Origin: an uncultured Prevotellaceae bacterium
GTDB lineage: Bacteria; Bacteroidota; Bacteroidia; Bacteroidales; Bacteroidaceae
Length of the DNA stretch: 62,956 bases
Direction of reading: 5' to 3'
NCBI GenBank assembly: GCA_900318995.1
Contig: ONMR01000022.1
Coordinates: 1-62,956 of the forward strand
Shown here: piece after piece, positions 16,515-25,877 of the stretch
Layout: each line of letters begins with the position of its first letter
Numbering within the stretch: the stretch's first letter is position 1
Program-made: the position numbers and the translations under genes
The notes under the pieces: model-generated
Database searches by the model: none
Seen by the model: only the letters and a program-made list of their open reading frames with translations
What the model was told of the DNA's origin: nothing

Positions 16515-18662
16515 ATGGAATACAATCAGAACAAACCGCAGAACCTGGAGCAGTTCGCCATCAACTTGAACGAACGGGCACGCCAGGGCAAACTCGATCC
16601 GGTGATAGGCCGTGACGAGGAGATAAGGCGGGTCCTGCAGATTCTGAGCCGCCGTACCAAGAACAACCCTATCCTGATAGGTGAGCCTGGAACCGGCAAG
16701 ACCGCTATAATAGAGGGTCTGGCACAGCGTATAGTACGCGGTGACGTCCCTGAGAACCTTAAATCAAAGACAGTCTATTCACTTGACATGGGCGCACTTG
16801 TAGCCGGAGCCAAGTACAAGGGTGAATTCGAGGAGCGTCTCAAAGGCGTAATAAACGAGGTTATACAGTCCGATGGCAATTTCATCCTCTTTATAGATGA
16901 GATTCACACCCTGGTGGGTGCCGGAGCAGGCGAAGGCGCAATGGATGCCGCCAACATACTTAAGCCTGCCCTGGCCCGCGGTGACCTGCGTGCCATAGGT
17001 GCTACCACCCTGAACGAGTATCAGAAATACTTTGAGAAGGACAAGGCACTGGAGCGCCGTTTCCAGACCGTTATGGTGGATGAGCCCGATGTGCAGAGTT
17101 CAATCTCCATTCTGCGTGGCCTTAAAGAGCGCTATGAGAACCACCACAAGGTGCGTATCATGGATGAAGCCGTGATTGCCGCCGTGGAGCTCTCCAACCG
17201 TTACATAACAGAGCGTTTTCTGCCCGATAAGGCTATCGACCTTATGGATGAGGCAGCCGCCAAACTCCGTATGGAGCGCAACTCGGTACCGGAAGAGCTG
17301 GATGAGATAACCCGCCGCCTCAAGCAACTGGAGATAGAGCGTGCAGCCATAAAACGCGAGAACGATACTGTAAAACTCAAGCAGCTCAATGCAGAGATTG
17401 ATGACCTGCAGAAACAGGAAAAAGCTGTCCGCGAGAAATGGGAGTCCGAGAAAGCACTTGTAAGTAAGATCCAGCAGGACAAGCAGCATATAGAGCAGCT
17501 CAAGATTGAGGCCGACAACGCCGAGCGTGACGGCAACTACGGCCGGGTGGCCGAAATCCGTTACGGCAAACTCAAGGAGCTGGAGGCCGATATTGCCCGC
17601 ATACAGGAGGAACTCCATTCCAAGCAGGGTGACAGTGCCCTTGTCAAGGAGGAGGTTACCGCCGATGATATTGCCGAGGTGGTATCCCGCTGGACCGGAA
17701 TACCTGTAAACCGTATGCTGGAGAGCGAGCGCGAGAAACTGCTGCACCTTGAAGATGAGTTGCACAAGCGTGTTGTAGGTCAGGAAGAGGCCATCAGCGC
17801 CGTAGCAAACGCAGTACGCCGCAGCCGCGCCGGACTGCAGGACCCCAAACGTCCAATAGGCAGTTTCATATTCCTGGGTACCACAGGCGTAGGTAAGACC
17901 GAGCTTGCCAAGGCGCTTGCCGAGTATCTGTTCAATGATGAGAAGCTGATGACCCGTATCGATATGAGTGAGTATCAGGAGAAATTCTCGGTGACACGTC
18001 TTATAGGAGCCCCTCCCGGATACGTAGGTTATGATGAAGGCGGACAGCTGACAGAGGCCGTAAGACGTAAGCCCTACTCCGTTGTACTGTTCGATGAGAT
18101 TGAGAAAGCTCACCCCGACGTGTTCAACATCCTGCTGCAGGTTCTAGACGACGGCCGTCTTACCGATAACAAAGGCCGTACTGTCAATTTCAAGAACACC
18201 ATTATAATAATGACCAGCAATCTGGGCAGTGACTACATACGTGAACGTTCGGCACAGGTGGGTTCTACCGACGAGAGCCGCCGTCAGTGGCTGGACGAGA
18301 CCAGGAAGCATCTGCTTGACATGCTTAAGCAGACCATCCGTCCGGAGTTCCTGAACCGTATCGATGAGACAGTGGTATTCATGCCGTTGCGAGAGTCAGA
18401 GATACGTCAGATTGTAAAGCTCCAGGCACAAGGTGTATGCCGCATGCTTGCCGAGAGCGGAATCAACCTCACGATCGATGATTCTGCAATAGACCTGATT
18501 TCCGGCGCCGGATATGATCCGGAGTTCGGAGCCCGTCCGGTAAAGCGTGCTTTGCAGACTCTGCTGCTGAACAGGTTATCAACCATGATCCTTTCAGGAG
18601 ATGTAGACCGCAACAAGCCCGTTACGGCTTCGGCACAAGACGGTGTTATTGTTTTCAGTTAA
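16515..18662 (+). CDS. clpB: ClpB-type AAA+ disaggregase lacking the N-terminal Clp_N domain
   Basis: A 715-residue protein, about 145 shorter than full ClpB. It begins [20 protein letters not shown] and enters AAA domain 1 at once. The first Walker A is GEPGTGKT (near residue 55) and the first Walker B is [10 protein letters not shown]. The ClpB-specific coiled-coil middle domain is complete (about 270-385, with [15 protein letters not shown] and [14 protein letters not shown]). AAA domain 2 has GTTGVGKT and [11 protein letters not shown], then the D2 C-domain. No Clp_N coding remains upstream; the gap holds the previous operon's terminator. ClpB resolubilises aggregates with DnaK. The N-domain assists some substrates but is dispensable in E. 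coli. Confidence 0.92.
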   Translation: MEYNQNKPQNLEQFAINLNERARQGKLDPVIGRDEEIRRVLQILSRRTKNNPILIGEPGTGKTAIIEGLAQRIVRGDVPENLKSKTVYSLDMGALVAGAKYKGEFEERLKGVINEVIQSDGNFILFIDEIHTLVGAGAGEGAMDAANILKPALARGDLRAIGATTLNEYQKYFEKDKALERRFQTVMVDEPDVQSSISILRGLKERYENHHKVRIMDEAVIAAVELSNRYITERFLPDKAIDLMDEAAAKLRMERNSVPEELDEITRRLKQLEIERAAIKRENDTVKLKQLNAEIDDLQKQEKAVREKWESEKALVSKIQQDKQHIEQLKIEADNAERDGNYGRVAEIRYGKLKELEADIARIQEELHSKQGDSALVKEEVTADDIAEVVSRWTGIPVNRMLESEREKLLHLEDELHKRVVGQEEAISAVANAVRRSRAGLQDPKRPIGSFIFLGTTGVGKTELAKALAEYLFNDEKLMTRIDMSEYQEKFSVTRLIGAPPGYVGYDEGGQLTEAVRRKPYSVVLFDEIEKAHPDVFNILLQVLDDGRLTDNKGRTVNFKNTIIIMTSNLGSDYIRERSAQVGSTDESRRQWLDETRKHLLDMLKQTIRPEFLNRIDETVVFMPLRESEIRQIVKLQAQGVCRMLAESGINLTIDDSAIDLISGAGYDPEFGARPVKRALQTLLLNRLSTMILSGDVDRNKPVTASAQDGVIVFS

Positions 18663-18713
18663 GTTTTTAGAAATAAAAACAGACATATTATAAGGAGGTA
18701 TCAAAAAATCCAT

Positions 18714-18721
18714 TACCTTTG
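18714..18721 (+). promoter_or_regulatory. -7 box of the tRNA-Cys promoter
   Basis: A perfect TACCTTTG 18 bases before the tRNA 5' end. Confidence 0.65.
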
Positions 18722-18738
18722 CAACCGCAAAAGCAAAT

Positions 18739-18812
18739 GGTACCTTGACCGAGCGGCTAGGTATCGGTCTGCAAAACCGAGTACGGCGGTTCGAGTCCGC
18801 CAGGTACCTCCA
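18739..18812 (+). tRNA. tRNA-Cys (anticodon GCA), CCA encoded
   Basis: A full cloverleaf: acceptor GGTACCT/AGGTACC, D arm ACC/GGT, anticodon stem TCGGT/ACCGA with loop CTGCAAA (GCA at 18771-18773), and T arm GGCGG/CCGCC with TTCGAGT. The discriminator is U (18809), the identity base for cysteine tRNA. CCA is genomic at 18810-18812. Confidence 0.97.
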
Positions 18813-18868
18813 GAGTAAAAATCCAGTCCCAAGGGCTGGATTTTTGCTTTGGAGGTACCTGGACGGAC
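18795..18868 (+). terminator. Extended hairpin: terminator plus inverted copy of the tRNA-Cys 3' end
   Basis: The inner part, AAAATCCAG(T)CCC/GGGCTGGATTTT around AA with a T-run, is a normal terminator. The stem continues outward. Bases 18795-18817, which are the tRNA T-arm 3' strand, the acceptor 3' strand, CCA and GAG, pair with 18848-18868 (CTTTGGAGGTACCTGGACGG plus AC). The ~36-base arms differ only by two small bulges and two positions that become G-U pairs in RNA. Confidence 0.8.
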
Positions 18869-18886
18869 CTTTCCTTATATTTTTTG

Positions 18887-18894
18887 TAACTTTG
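18887..18894 (+). promoter_or_regulatory. -7 box of the menA promoter
   Basis: A perfect TAACTTTG 20 bases before the menA ATG, after the tRNA hairpin. Confidence 0.6.
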
Positions 18895-18913
18895 CTGTAC
18901 TTATAATAAGTTC

Positions 18914-19810
18914 ATGACTTTAAAAGCTGTAATACGTTCCATGAGATTAAGGACTCTCCCCCTTTCTACGGCGGGGATTGTTCTGGGTATTATGCTGGCT
19001 TGCGCTGAGCACAGAGTACCATGGTATGTCATTTTACTCACCGTACTGACCACAATATCACTGCAGATTCTCTCCAATATGTCGAATGAGTTGGGTGACT
19101 GGCTGAGCGGTGTGGACGGCAAAGGGCGCGAAGGGCCCAAATATGGCATCGAAGGAGGTGGTCTCACGGAGGATGAGATGCGTTCATGCATCAGGATAAT
19201 GGTACTGGTATGCTGCATTCTGGGACTTGGAATGATACGGGCATCATTCAGGACAATCCTATGCATTGAATCCGAAAGCCTTGTTGTGCTGGGTGCAGCA
19301 GCAATCTGGGCCGCCATGCACTACACGCTCGGAAACAAGCCTTACGGGTACCGTGGTCTGGGCGATATATTCGTATTCATATTCTTCGGACTTGTTCCTG
19401 TTGCCGGAGGTTTTTTTGTCTGTTCACACATGATAGATTACAGCACACTCCTTCCCGGTGCAGCCATAGGCCTGTTCAGCGTAGGCGTACTCAACGTAAA
19501 CAACATCCGCGACATGAAATCAGATGAAGGAACACGCGTAACCGTACCTCTCAAACTGGGCGAGCACAGGGCCAGGATTTACCATACAATCCTTATTACA
19601 GGCGGATGGATCCTTATGATCGTATACACAATTCTTTTCACCGATGGCTGGATGCCGTTCCTGTTCTGTTTAACCCTGCCACTCTATACAAAGCATCTCA
19701 TCGGAGTCTGGAAACGTTCCGGACGTGAATTGGACCCGATGCTCCCCATGCTTGTTATATCGACATTCATATTCTCCCTGCTTGCAGGAGCAGGCTATAT
19801 ACTTCAGTAA
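18914..19810 (+). CDS. menA: 1,4-dihydroxy-2-naphthoate polyprenyltransferase
   Basis: A 298-residue UbiA-superfamily membrane prenyltransferase with about eight hydrophobic helices. The two aspartate-rich sites that bind prenyl diphosphate through Mg are NELGDWLSGVDGKGREG (near residue 57) and NNIRDMKSDEGTRVTVP (near 196). It attaches the prenyl tail to DHNA, making demethylmenaquinone. The methyltransferase for the next and last step follows two bases downstream, so the pair completes menaquinone synthesis. Confidence 0.93.
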   Translation: MTLKAVIRSMRLRTLPLSTAGIVLGIMLACAEHRVPWYVILLTVLTTISLQILSNMSNELGDWLSGVDGKGREGPKYGIEGGGLTEDEMRSCIRIMVLVCCILGLGMIRASFRTILCIESESLVVLGAAAIWAAMHYTLGNKPYGYRGLGDIFVFIFFGLVPVAGGFFVCSHMIDYSTLLPGAAIGLFSVGVLNVNNIRDMKSDEGTRVTVPLKLGEHRARIYHTILITGGWILMIVYTILFTDGWMPFLFCLTLPLYTKHLIGVWKRSGRELDPMLPMLVISTFIFSLLAGAGYILQ

Positions 19811-19812
19811 TT

Positions 19813-20502
19813 ATGCCAAAGAAAGAAGGAATAAGGAATCTGTTTGATGACATCGCCACTAAGTATGACCGGTTCAACCATATATCATCATTCGGTGCCG
19901 ACCGTTCATGGCGACGCAAGGCTGTCAAGGCTATTGCCGATACAGATCTGCCAATCAGGGTACTTGACGTAGCAACCGGTACAGCCGATTTTGCCTTAGC
20001 GGTCATAAAGAAAGCGGCATACGGATCAAGTGTCACAGGCATAGACCTTTCAGAGGGCATGCTTGAGGTGGGACGGCGCAAATGCCAGGGACTTCCTATA
20101 CACCTTGAAAAGGGTGATGCCGAAGACATTTCTTTTAAGGATGGCACGTTTGACCGCGTATGCGTAGCTTTCGGAGTACGTAATTTTGAGAATCTGATGA
20201 AAGGCCTGGAGGAGATGCGCCGTGTGCTCAAGCAAGGCGGCAAGTTGGTAATACTGGAGCTGTCCTATCCCAAGAACAGATTCATATTCAGCCTCTACAA
20301 ATTCTATTCACTTAAAATACTACCCAGGATAGGAGCTGGTATGACCGGTAATACGGGCGCTTACACCTATCTGCCTGATTCAATACTGAAATTCCCGCTT
20401 CCCGAAAAGTTCATACCGATGCTCAAGGAGGCTGGTTTTACTACGGTCAATGCCCGACAGTTCATGTTCGGAGTCTGCAGAATGTATTGTGCCATAAAAT
20501 GA
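19813..20502 (+). CDS. menG: Demethylmenaquinone methyltransferase (UbiE/MenG family)
   Basis: A 229-residue class I SAM methyltransferase. Motif I VLDVATGTADFALA is near residue 50, and the family signatures FDDIATKYDRFNHISSFG and VCVAFGVRNFENLMKGLEEM are present. The end FMFGVCRMYCAIK fits the family. It methylates demethylmenaquinone to menaquinone. It lies two bases after menA and is surely co-transcribed with it. Confidence 0.93.
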   Translation: MPKKEGIRNLFDDIATKYDRFNHISSFGADRSWRRKAVKAIADTDLPIRVLDVATGTADFALAVIKKAAYGSSVTGIDLSEGMLEVGRRKCQGLPIHLEKGDAEDISFKDGTFDRVCVAFGVRNFENLMKGLEEMRRVLKQGGKLVILELSYPKNRFIFSLYKFYSLKILPRIGAGMTGNTGAYTYLPDSILKFPLPEKFIPMLKEAGFTTVNARQFMFGVCRMYCAIK

Positions 20503-20559
20503 ATAACGAATGTACTTTTTTTCTAAATTCGCATCCAAAACCTTAAATTGATAACAAAA

Positions 20560-21360
20560 ATGAGAATCAACCCGTTGTCTGCAACTGCCATTTGCGCTGC
20601 TTTTTCAGTCCTGTTCCTTACCGGATGTGGTAATGATGATGACAAGAACTCCATTTCCATGAGTAAGGTAAACCAAGGAGTGGAAATTCAAGAAGGCACT
20701 GATTATGAATTCGTTGACCTGGGTTTGCCATCCGGTACCCTCTGGGCAAAATGCAATATTGGCGCCACCAGTCCAGAAAAGCCGGGCAGTTTCTTTGCAT
20801 GGGGCGAGACCCAGACCAAGGATATTTTCAACACTAACAACTACAAATGGTGTAATGACGGAATCCTTCATAGGATAACTAAATACAATGTAGATCCGGA
20901 CAGCGACCTGCGCGATGACAAGAGAGATCTTGAGTTGGCCGATGATGCCGCCAATGTCATCATGGGAGAAGGCTGGCAGATTCCGACAGTACGTCAGTTC
21001 AGGGAACTGATGAACTCAATGTACTGCACATCCAAATGGTGTAAGCTCAACGGAACCGGCGGTTACCTGTTTACAAGCGTTGTAGAAGGATACGAGGGTC
21101 GCAGCATATTCATCCCAATTGTTGGATATAAGGATGTTGATAGGCTCCGTTTCGCCGATGAGCGCGGTTATTACTGGTGCAATTCTCTCTATGAGGACAA
21201 AACCTTTGATGAGAAAAAGAAAGAATTCGTAACCTCAATCAAAACCTTGGAAGCCAGCACATTCTGCATGGAGCATCTTGATGTCGACAATCGTATAATC
21301 GACTCCAGGACCAGGTATCTCGGCCTGCCGATACGTCCGGTACTTGTATCCGGTAAATAA
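20560..21360 (+). CDS. Lipoprotein with a FISUMP-type (Fibrobacter paralogous) domain
   Basis: A 266-residue protein from the ATG at 20560. A type II signal peptide ends in the lipobox LFLTGC (Cys23). The body carries YEFVDLGLPSGTLWAKCNIG, the hallmark of a domain common in secreted Bacteroidetes proteins, with WGETQTKD and EGWQIPTVRQFRELMNS later. A beta-rich surface domain is likely; no enzyme activity is assigned. A TAAATTCG near 20524, one mismatch from TAnnTTTG, may be its promoter. Confidence 0.8.
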   Translation: MRINPLSATAICAAFSVLFLTGCGNDDDKNSISMSKVNQGVEIQEGTDYEFVDLGLPSGTLWAKCNIGATSPEKPGSFFAWGETQTKDIFNTNNYKWCNDGILHRITKYNVDPDSDLRDDKRDLELADDAANVIMGEGWQIPTVRQFRELMNSMYCTSKWCKLNGTGGYLFTSVVEGYEGRSIFIPIVGYKDVDRLRFADERGYYWCNSLYEDKTFDEKKKEFVTSIKTLEASTFCMEHLDVDNRIIDSRTRYLGLPIRPVLVSGK

Positions 21361-21371
21361 AAAACTGAACA

Positions 21372-21953
21372 ATGGCAATAGATATTAAAGAGATAGCCGG
21401 TGCGTTTGTAGTCCTGTTCGCCATTCTGGATATCACAGGATCCATACCAATAATCATTGACCTTCAGCACAAGACCGGCAAGGTTCCCGCGCTCAAGGTA
21501 ACATTGATCTCATGGATCATGCTTTCCATTATCTATTTCCTGGGAGATGGAGTACTCTCCCTTTTTGGTGTGGACATCGAGTCATTCGCCGTAGCCGGCT
21601 CCATCATTATCCTGGCCATCGGATTTGAAATGACATTTGACATCACCATATTCAAGTATGATGCCGGCCCCAAGGAGGTGTCATCATTCGTACCTCTGGT
21701 ATTCCCCCTTATTGTGGGTGCAGGTTCATTCACTACCCTGCTCTCACTCAAGGCTGAATACTCGGCAATCAACATCATGATTGCTCTGGCGCTCAATATG
21801 CTTTTCATATTCGTGGTACTCAGGTCAATAGACCGTATAGAGAAGATTCTTGGCCCGGGACTCATCTATGTACTGCGCAAGTTTTTCGGCATAATCCTGC
21901 TTGCAATCGCGGTCAAACTCTTTACCTCAAATATTGGTCATCTTATAGGATAA
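21372..21953 (+). CDS. MarC-family integral membrane protein
   Basis: A 193-residue protein with six predicted helices. It matches the MarC family at FVVLFAILDITGSIPIIIDL, FVPLVFPLIVGAGSFTTLLS and FGIILLAIAVKLFTSNI. The family's function is unsettled; an early link to multiple antibiotic resistance was not upheld. It lies 11 bases after the lipoprotein gene. Confidence 0.88.
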   Translation: MAIDIKEIAGAFVVLFAILDITGSIPIIIDLQHKTGKVPALKVTLISWIMLSIIYFLGDGVLSLFGVDIESFAVAGSIIILAIGFEMTFDITIFKYDAGPKEVSSFVPLVFPLIVGAGSFTTLLSLKAEYSAINIMIALALNMLFIFVVLRSIDRIEKILGPGLIYVLRKFFGIILLAIAVKLFTSNIGHLIG

Positions 21954-21958
21954 TTTGG

Positions 21959-21966
21959 TAACTTTG
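21959..21966 (+). promoter_or_regulatory. -7 box of the phoH-purC promoter
   Basis: A perfect TAACTTTG, with TTG at 21934-21936 as a plausible -33. It is 21 bases before the phoH start. Confidence 0.6.
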
Positions 21967-21986
21967 CGGAACTATACGGAATCCGC

Positions 21987-22970
21987 ATGATAGAGAAGCA
22001 TCTTGTCCTTAATGAAGCCGATCCTGCAGTATTTTACGGGGTCAACAACACCAATCTGCAACTGATCAAAGCCCTGTTTCCCAAGTTACGTTTAGTAGCC
22101 CGGGGGAATGTCATGCGCATAATGGGTGACGAGGATGAGACCGCCCGGTTTGAACAGGCCATGCGACAGCTTGAGATGTATTGCGCCAAGTACAATTCAC
22201 TCAAGGAAGAGGTCATCGTTGACATTGTGAACGGTCAGGATCCCGGTGGAGAGAAGAGCTCGGATGTGATACTATTCGGAGTGACCGGACGCCCCATCCT
22301 GCCCCGAAGCGTCAACCAGAAGAAACTAGTTACCGAATATGAGACACACGATATGCTCTTTGCCATAGGACCGGCCGGTTCGGGCAAGACATACACGGCA
22401 ATTGCACTGGCTGTCAGGGCACTCAAGAACAAGGAGGTCAAGCGCATAGTACTGTGTCGCCCGGCCGTTGAGGCTGGCGAGAAACTGGGGTTCCTGCCCG
22501 GCGATATGCGTGAAAAGATAGATCCTTTCCTACAGCCTCTCTATGATGCCCTGCAGGATATGATTCCCACTGCCAAGCTCAAGGAGTACATGGAACTCAA
22601 CATCATTCAGATTGCCCCGTTGGCATTCATGCGAGGACGTACACTTAATGATGCCGTGGTTATTCTTGATGAGGCTCAGAATACCACGCCGCAGCAGATC
22701 AAGATGTTCCTCACACGTATGGGATGGAACACCAAGATGATTGTTACGGGTGACCTTACTCAGATTGACCTTCCGCCTACACAGATATCAGGACTTGTCC
22801 AAGCACTTGATGTACTGGAAGGAATTGAGGGGCTCAGCATCATCCGCATGACTAAGAAGGACATAGTACGCCACAAACTCGTCACCCGTGTGGTTGATGC
22901 CTATGACCGATATGAGCAGACACATAAGGAGAAAAAAAGAACAATTAAAAATAAAGACGATAATGAGTAA
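21987..22970 (+). CDS. PhoH-family ATPase
   Basis: A 327-residue protein. A ~110-residue N-terminal KH-like region ([20 protein letters not shown]) precedes the PhoH ATPase domain. That domain has Walker [12 protein letters not shown] (near residue 130), [20 protein letters not shown] (Walker B) and [11 protein letters not shown]. PhoH-like proteins are implicated in RNA metabolism. Its last eight bases overlap purC, as in other Bacteroidales. Confidence 0.93.
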   Translation: MIEKHLVLNEADPAVFYGVNNTNLQLIKALFPKLRLVARGNVMRIMGDEDETARFEQAMRQLEMYCAKYNSLKEEVIVDIVNGQDPGGEKSSDVILFGVTGRPILPRSVNQKKLVTEYETHDMLFAIGPAGSGKTYTAIALAVRALKNKEVKRIVLCRPAVEAGEKLGFLPGDMREKIDPFLQPLYDALQDMIPTAKLKEYMELNIIQIAPLAFMRGRTLNDAVVILDEAQNTTPQQIKMFLTRMGWNTKMIVTGDLTQIDLPPTQISGLVQALDVLEGIEGLSIIRMTKKDIVRHKLVTRVVDAYDRYEQTHKEKKRTIKNKDDNE

Positions 22971-23910
22971 CGCACTTACAAGAACTGACTTCAGTTTCAA
23001 AGGACAGAAGAGTGTCTATCACGGCAAGGTTCGTGACGTTTATAACATTGATGATGACCTGATGGTCATGGTTGCCACAGACCGTATATCGGCCTTTGAC
23101 GTTATCCTGCCCAAGGGTATTCCTTTCAAGGGGCAGGTACTCAATCAGATAGCTGCAAAGTTCCTGGACGCCACCGCTGATATATGCCCTAACTGGAAAC
23201 TGGCTACCCCCGACCCTATGGTAACCGTAGGCCTCAAATGTGAGGGTTTCCGCGTTGAGATGATCATCCGCGGATATCTGACCGGATCTGCATGGCGTGA
23301 CTACAAGAATGGATGCCGTAACCTTTGCGGAAACATCCTGCCAGAGGGCATGAAGGAGAACCAGAAGTTCGCCGAGCCTCTGATCACCCCTACTACCAAA
23401 GCCGAGGAGGGTCATGATGAGAACATCTCCAAGGAGGAGATCATTGCCCAGGGTCTGGTAAGCAAGGAGGATTACGAGGTTATGGAAAAATACACTCGTG
23501 CACTCTTCAAGCGCGGTACCGAAATAGCAGCACAGAAAGGACTTATCCTGGTTGACACCAAGTATGAGTTCGGCAAGCGTGACGGTAAGGTATATCTTAT
23601 TGACGAGATCCACACCCCCGACAGCTCACGTTACTTCTACGCCGACGGCTATCAGGAGAAATTCCTTAAGGGTGAGCCCCAGAAACAGCTCTCCAAGGAG
23701 TTTGTCCGCCAGTGGCTCATTGAGCACAACTTCATGAACCAGCCCGGTCAGGTGATGCCCGAGATAACAGACGCTTACGCCGATACGGTATCAGAGCGTT
23801 ACATTGAGCTGTATGAGCACATAGTAGGTGAAAAATTCGTCAAGGAAAGCGGCACTGACCTTGCAGCACGTATTGAAAAGAACGTAACCGACTGGTTGGC
23901 AAATAAGTAA
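22963..23910 (+). CDS. purC: Phosphoribosylaminoimidazole-succinocarboxamide synthase
   Basis: A 315-residue SAICAR synthetase of purine synthesis, ligating aspartate to CAIR with ATP. Conserved phrases are [53 protein letters not shown] and [17 protein letters not shown]. The start at ATG 22963 overlaps phoH; the longer frame from 22888 is only phoH shadow. Confidence 0.96.
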   Translation: MSNALTRTDFSFKGQKSVYHGKVRDVYNIDDDLMVMVATDRISAFDVILPKGIPFKGQVLNQIAAKFLDATADICPNWKLATPDPMVTVGLKCEGFRVEMIIRGYLTGSAWRDYKNGCRNLCGNILPEGMKENQKFAEPLITPTTKAEEGHDENISKEEIIAQGLVSKEDYEVMEKYTRALFKRGTEIAAQKGLILVDTKYEFGKRDGKVYLIDEIHTPDSSRYFYADGYQEKFLKGEPQKQLSKEFVRQWLIEHNFMNQPGQVMPEITDAYADTVSERYIELYEHIVGEKFVKESGTDLAARIEKNVTDWLANK

Positions 23911-23915
23911 TCACC

Positions 23916-24938
23916 ATGGCTTTTCCTTTCCTGTTTGTTCTTGCCGCGATATTTATCATCCTGGTCAAGAATGTCAATTCCAAGCTCAATAATCCTGATG
24001 ATTCATTGGGGAGTGATACCGTCTCGTCCAATCCGACAGAGAAGGACCCTGATTTTCCGCCTGTAGATGAGGTTTTCAATGAACACAAAGAACCGGAAAC
24101 AGAACCTCAACCGGAACCTGTATTTACTCAAGCCGCAAAACCTCAGCCTGAACCGGCAGAACCGGCGCCCTCACAGCCCCAGAAGTCTTATGACAGGCTT
24201 TACGGACTTATTGGCAAGCCTCTTGCCCACTCCACATCCATGATCCGCTTCAACAAGTTCTTCCGGGAGCAGCATATAAACGCCCACTACAACAACTATG
24301 AGTTGGAGAGTATTGGGGATGTGGCCAAACTGGTAGAGAAATATCCCAACCTGTGCGGTTTCAACGTAACGATACCCTACAAGCAGGATATCATCCCCTA
24401 TCTTAACCGTCTTGACGATACAGCACAAGCTATCGGCGCTGTCAACACCGTCAAGGTTCTGCACCGTGACGGAGGCGTTGAACTTGTGGGATACAACACA
24501 GACTGGACCGGGTTCACAAAATCATTCGCTGGTCTGCTTGAAGGCCACAGCAAAGCGCTCATTCTGGGAACAGGAGGCGTATCAAAGGCAGTCAAGTACG
24601 CTCTTGACAAGATGGGCATAGAGAACAGGTTCGTGTCACGCAGTTCCGATTTTGAGATTATGGGCTATTATGAGCTCTCACCATCAGTAATGGAAGAGTA
24701 TGACGTCATAGTTAACTGTACTCCCATGGGAATGTGGCCTGAGACCAATCAGTGCCCGGACATTCCATACGGTTTTCTGTCCGAAAAGCACCTGCTTCTG
24801 GATGTGATAGCCAACCCTGATGAGACACTGTTCATGAAGAAAGGCCGCGAACACGGAGCTACCGTCAAGGGAGGAAAGGATATGCTGGAACTACAGGCGG
24901 AAGCCGCATGGGAAATCTGGGACAGAATAGGAGAATAA
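23916..24938 (+). CDS. aroE: Shikimate dehydrogenase with an N-terminal membrane anchor and acidic linker
   Basis: 340 residues. Residues 1-20 (MAFPFLFVLAAIFIILVKN) form a membrane helix. About 21-90 is a Pro/Glu/Gln-rich linker (EPETEPQPEPVF, PQPEPAEPAPSQPQ). From residue 91 on is a complete AroE of about 249 residues: YGLIGKPLAHSTSM, NVTIPYKQDIIPYLNRLD with the catalytic Lys, GAVNTVK, the NADP loop LILGTGGVSKAV and NCTPMGMWP. AroE reduces 3-dehydroshikimate to shikimate for aromatic amino acids and is normally soluble with no extension. No start codon is available at the domain boundary, so the extension is probably translated. It is five bases after purC. Confidence 0.9.
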   Translation: MAFPFLFVLAAIFIILVKNVNSKLNNPDDSLGSDTVSSNPTEKDPDFPPVDEVFNEHKEPETEPQPEPVFTQAAKPQPEPAEPAPSQPQKSYDRLYGLIGKPLAHSTSMIRFNKFFREQHINAHYNNYELESIGDVAKLVEKYPNLCGFNVTIPYKQDIIPYLNRLDDTAQAIGAVNTVKVLHRDGGVELVGYNTDWTGFTKSFAGLLEGHSKALILGTGGVSKAVKYALDKMGIENRFVSRSSDFEIMGYYELSPSVMEEYDVIVNCTPMGMWPETNQCPDIPYGFLSEKHLLLDVIANPDETLFMKKGREHGATVKGGKDMLELQAEAAWEIWDRIGE

Positions 24939-24940
24939 GA

Positions 24941-25846
24941 ATGAAAAGAATTGCACTCGTAACAGTTCTGTTATTAGGCTGTCTGACGGCTATAGCCAAG
25001 GTTTATAAGCCGACTGATATAATGCCCGTTCACCTGGAAGACAGAAACCGTTACGTTTGCAACCCTGACGGAATACTCTCACAATCTGCCGTCGACCGCA
25101 TTGATGCGCTTTTCCGAACCATTGAGGACAGCACCGGAATTCAAACTCTTGTAGCTGTAGTTACAGATATCGACCCGGATGACTGCTTTGAGTTTGCCCA
25201 TCAACTGGGTGAGACCGTAGGTGTTGGCCGGTCAAGTTCTGACAACGGTCTTGTAATCCTTCTCAGCACAGGTGAGCGCTGTGTGCAGTTTGCAACCGGT
25301 TACGGCATAGAAGGAATACTTTCTGACGCCTTATGCAAGCGCGTCCAGGTAAGATACATGAACCCCCATTTTGCAGATGACAATTGGGATGAAGGTATGG
25401 TTGCAGGCACCGAAGCGCTGAAAGAGATTCTGCTCAACAGCGAGTATGAGAACGACGATGATGAGATGGACAAGATGGCGGTGATAGCAGGACTCATCAC
25501 CATAATAGGCTTTTTTATTGTCGTTGCAGGATTAGTTATATTATTTGACCGCAGGAGCCGTAAATGTCCCAGATGCGGACAGATTGCGCTCAAGCAGGTT
25601 GGCATATCAACATTATCAAAGCATAATGGTGTCAAGAAGGAACTCATTACCTTCAAATGTACTCACTGCGGATATATAATGTCCAGGAACCGCACATCGT
25701 ACTACTCTACCGGTAATAGCGGCGGAGGACATATTGGAGGCGGTCCACACATCGGAGGAGGCGGATTCGGAGGCGGAGGAGGCCATTTTGGCGGAAGTTA
25801 TGGAGGTGGTCATTTTGGCGGCGGAGGTGCCGGTTCGCGTTTTTAA
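24941..25846 (+). CDS. TPM-domain protein with zinc ribbon and Gly-rich tail
   Basis: A 301-residue protein. Signal peptide MKRIALVTVLLLGCLTAIA; TPM domain (about 30-170, NPDGILSQSAVDRIDALFRT, VILLSTGERCVQFATGYGIE); membrane helix (VIAGLITIIGFFIVVAGLVI); a cytoplasmic zinc ribbon with two CxxC pairs (CPRCGQ and CTHCGY); and a Gly/His-rich tail ending GGGGAGSRF. The longer frame from 24908 is rejected, because the signal peptide starts here. Paired with lemA, as is common; the pair's role is undefined. Confidence 0.88.
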   Translation: MKRIALVTVLLLGCLTAIAKVYKPTDIMPVHLEDRNRYVCNPDGILSQSAVDRIDALFRTIEDSTGIQTLVAVVTDIDPDDCFEFAHQLGETVGVGRSSSDNGLVILLSTGERCVQFATGYGIEGILSDALCKRVQVRYMNPHFADDNWDEGMVAGTEALKEILLNSEYENDDDEMDKMAVIAGLITIIGFFIVVAGLVILFDRRSRKCPRCGQIALKQVGISTLSKHNGVKKELITFKCTHCGYIMSRNRTSYYSTGNSGGGHIGGGPHIGGGGFGGGGGHFGGSYGGGHFGGGGAGSRF

Positions 25847-25877
25847 ACAGAAAGTAAACTGATAAAACTATAGAAAG

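Noticed and set aside
17100-18113. A 337-codon open frame antisense to clpB
   Set aside because: It mirrors conserved clpB codons, has odd composition (rich in Leu, Tyr, Gly) and no start signals.
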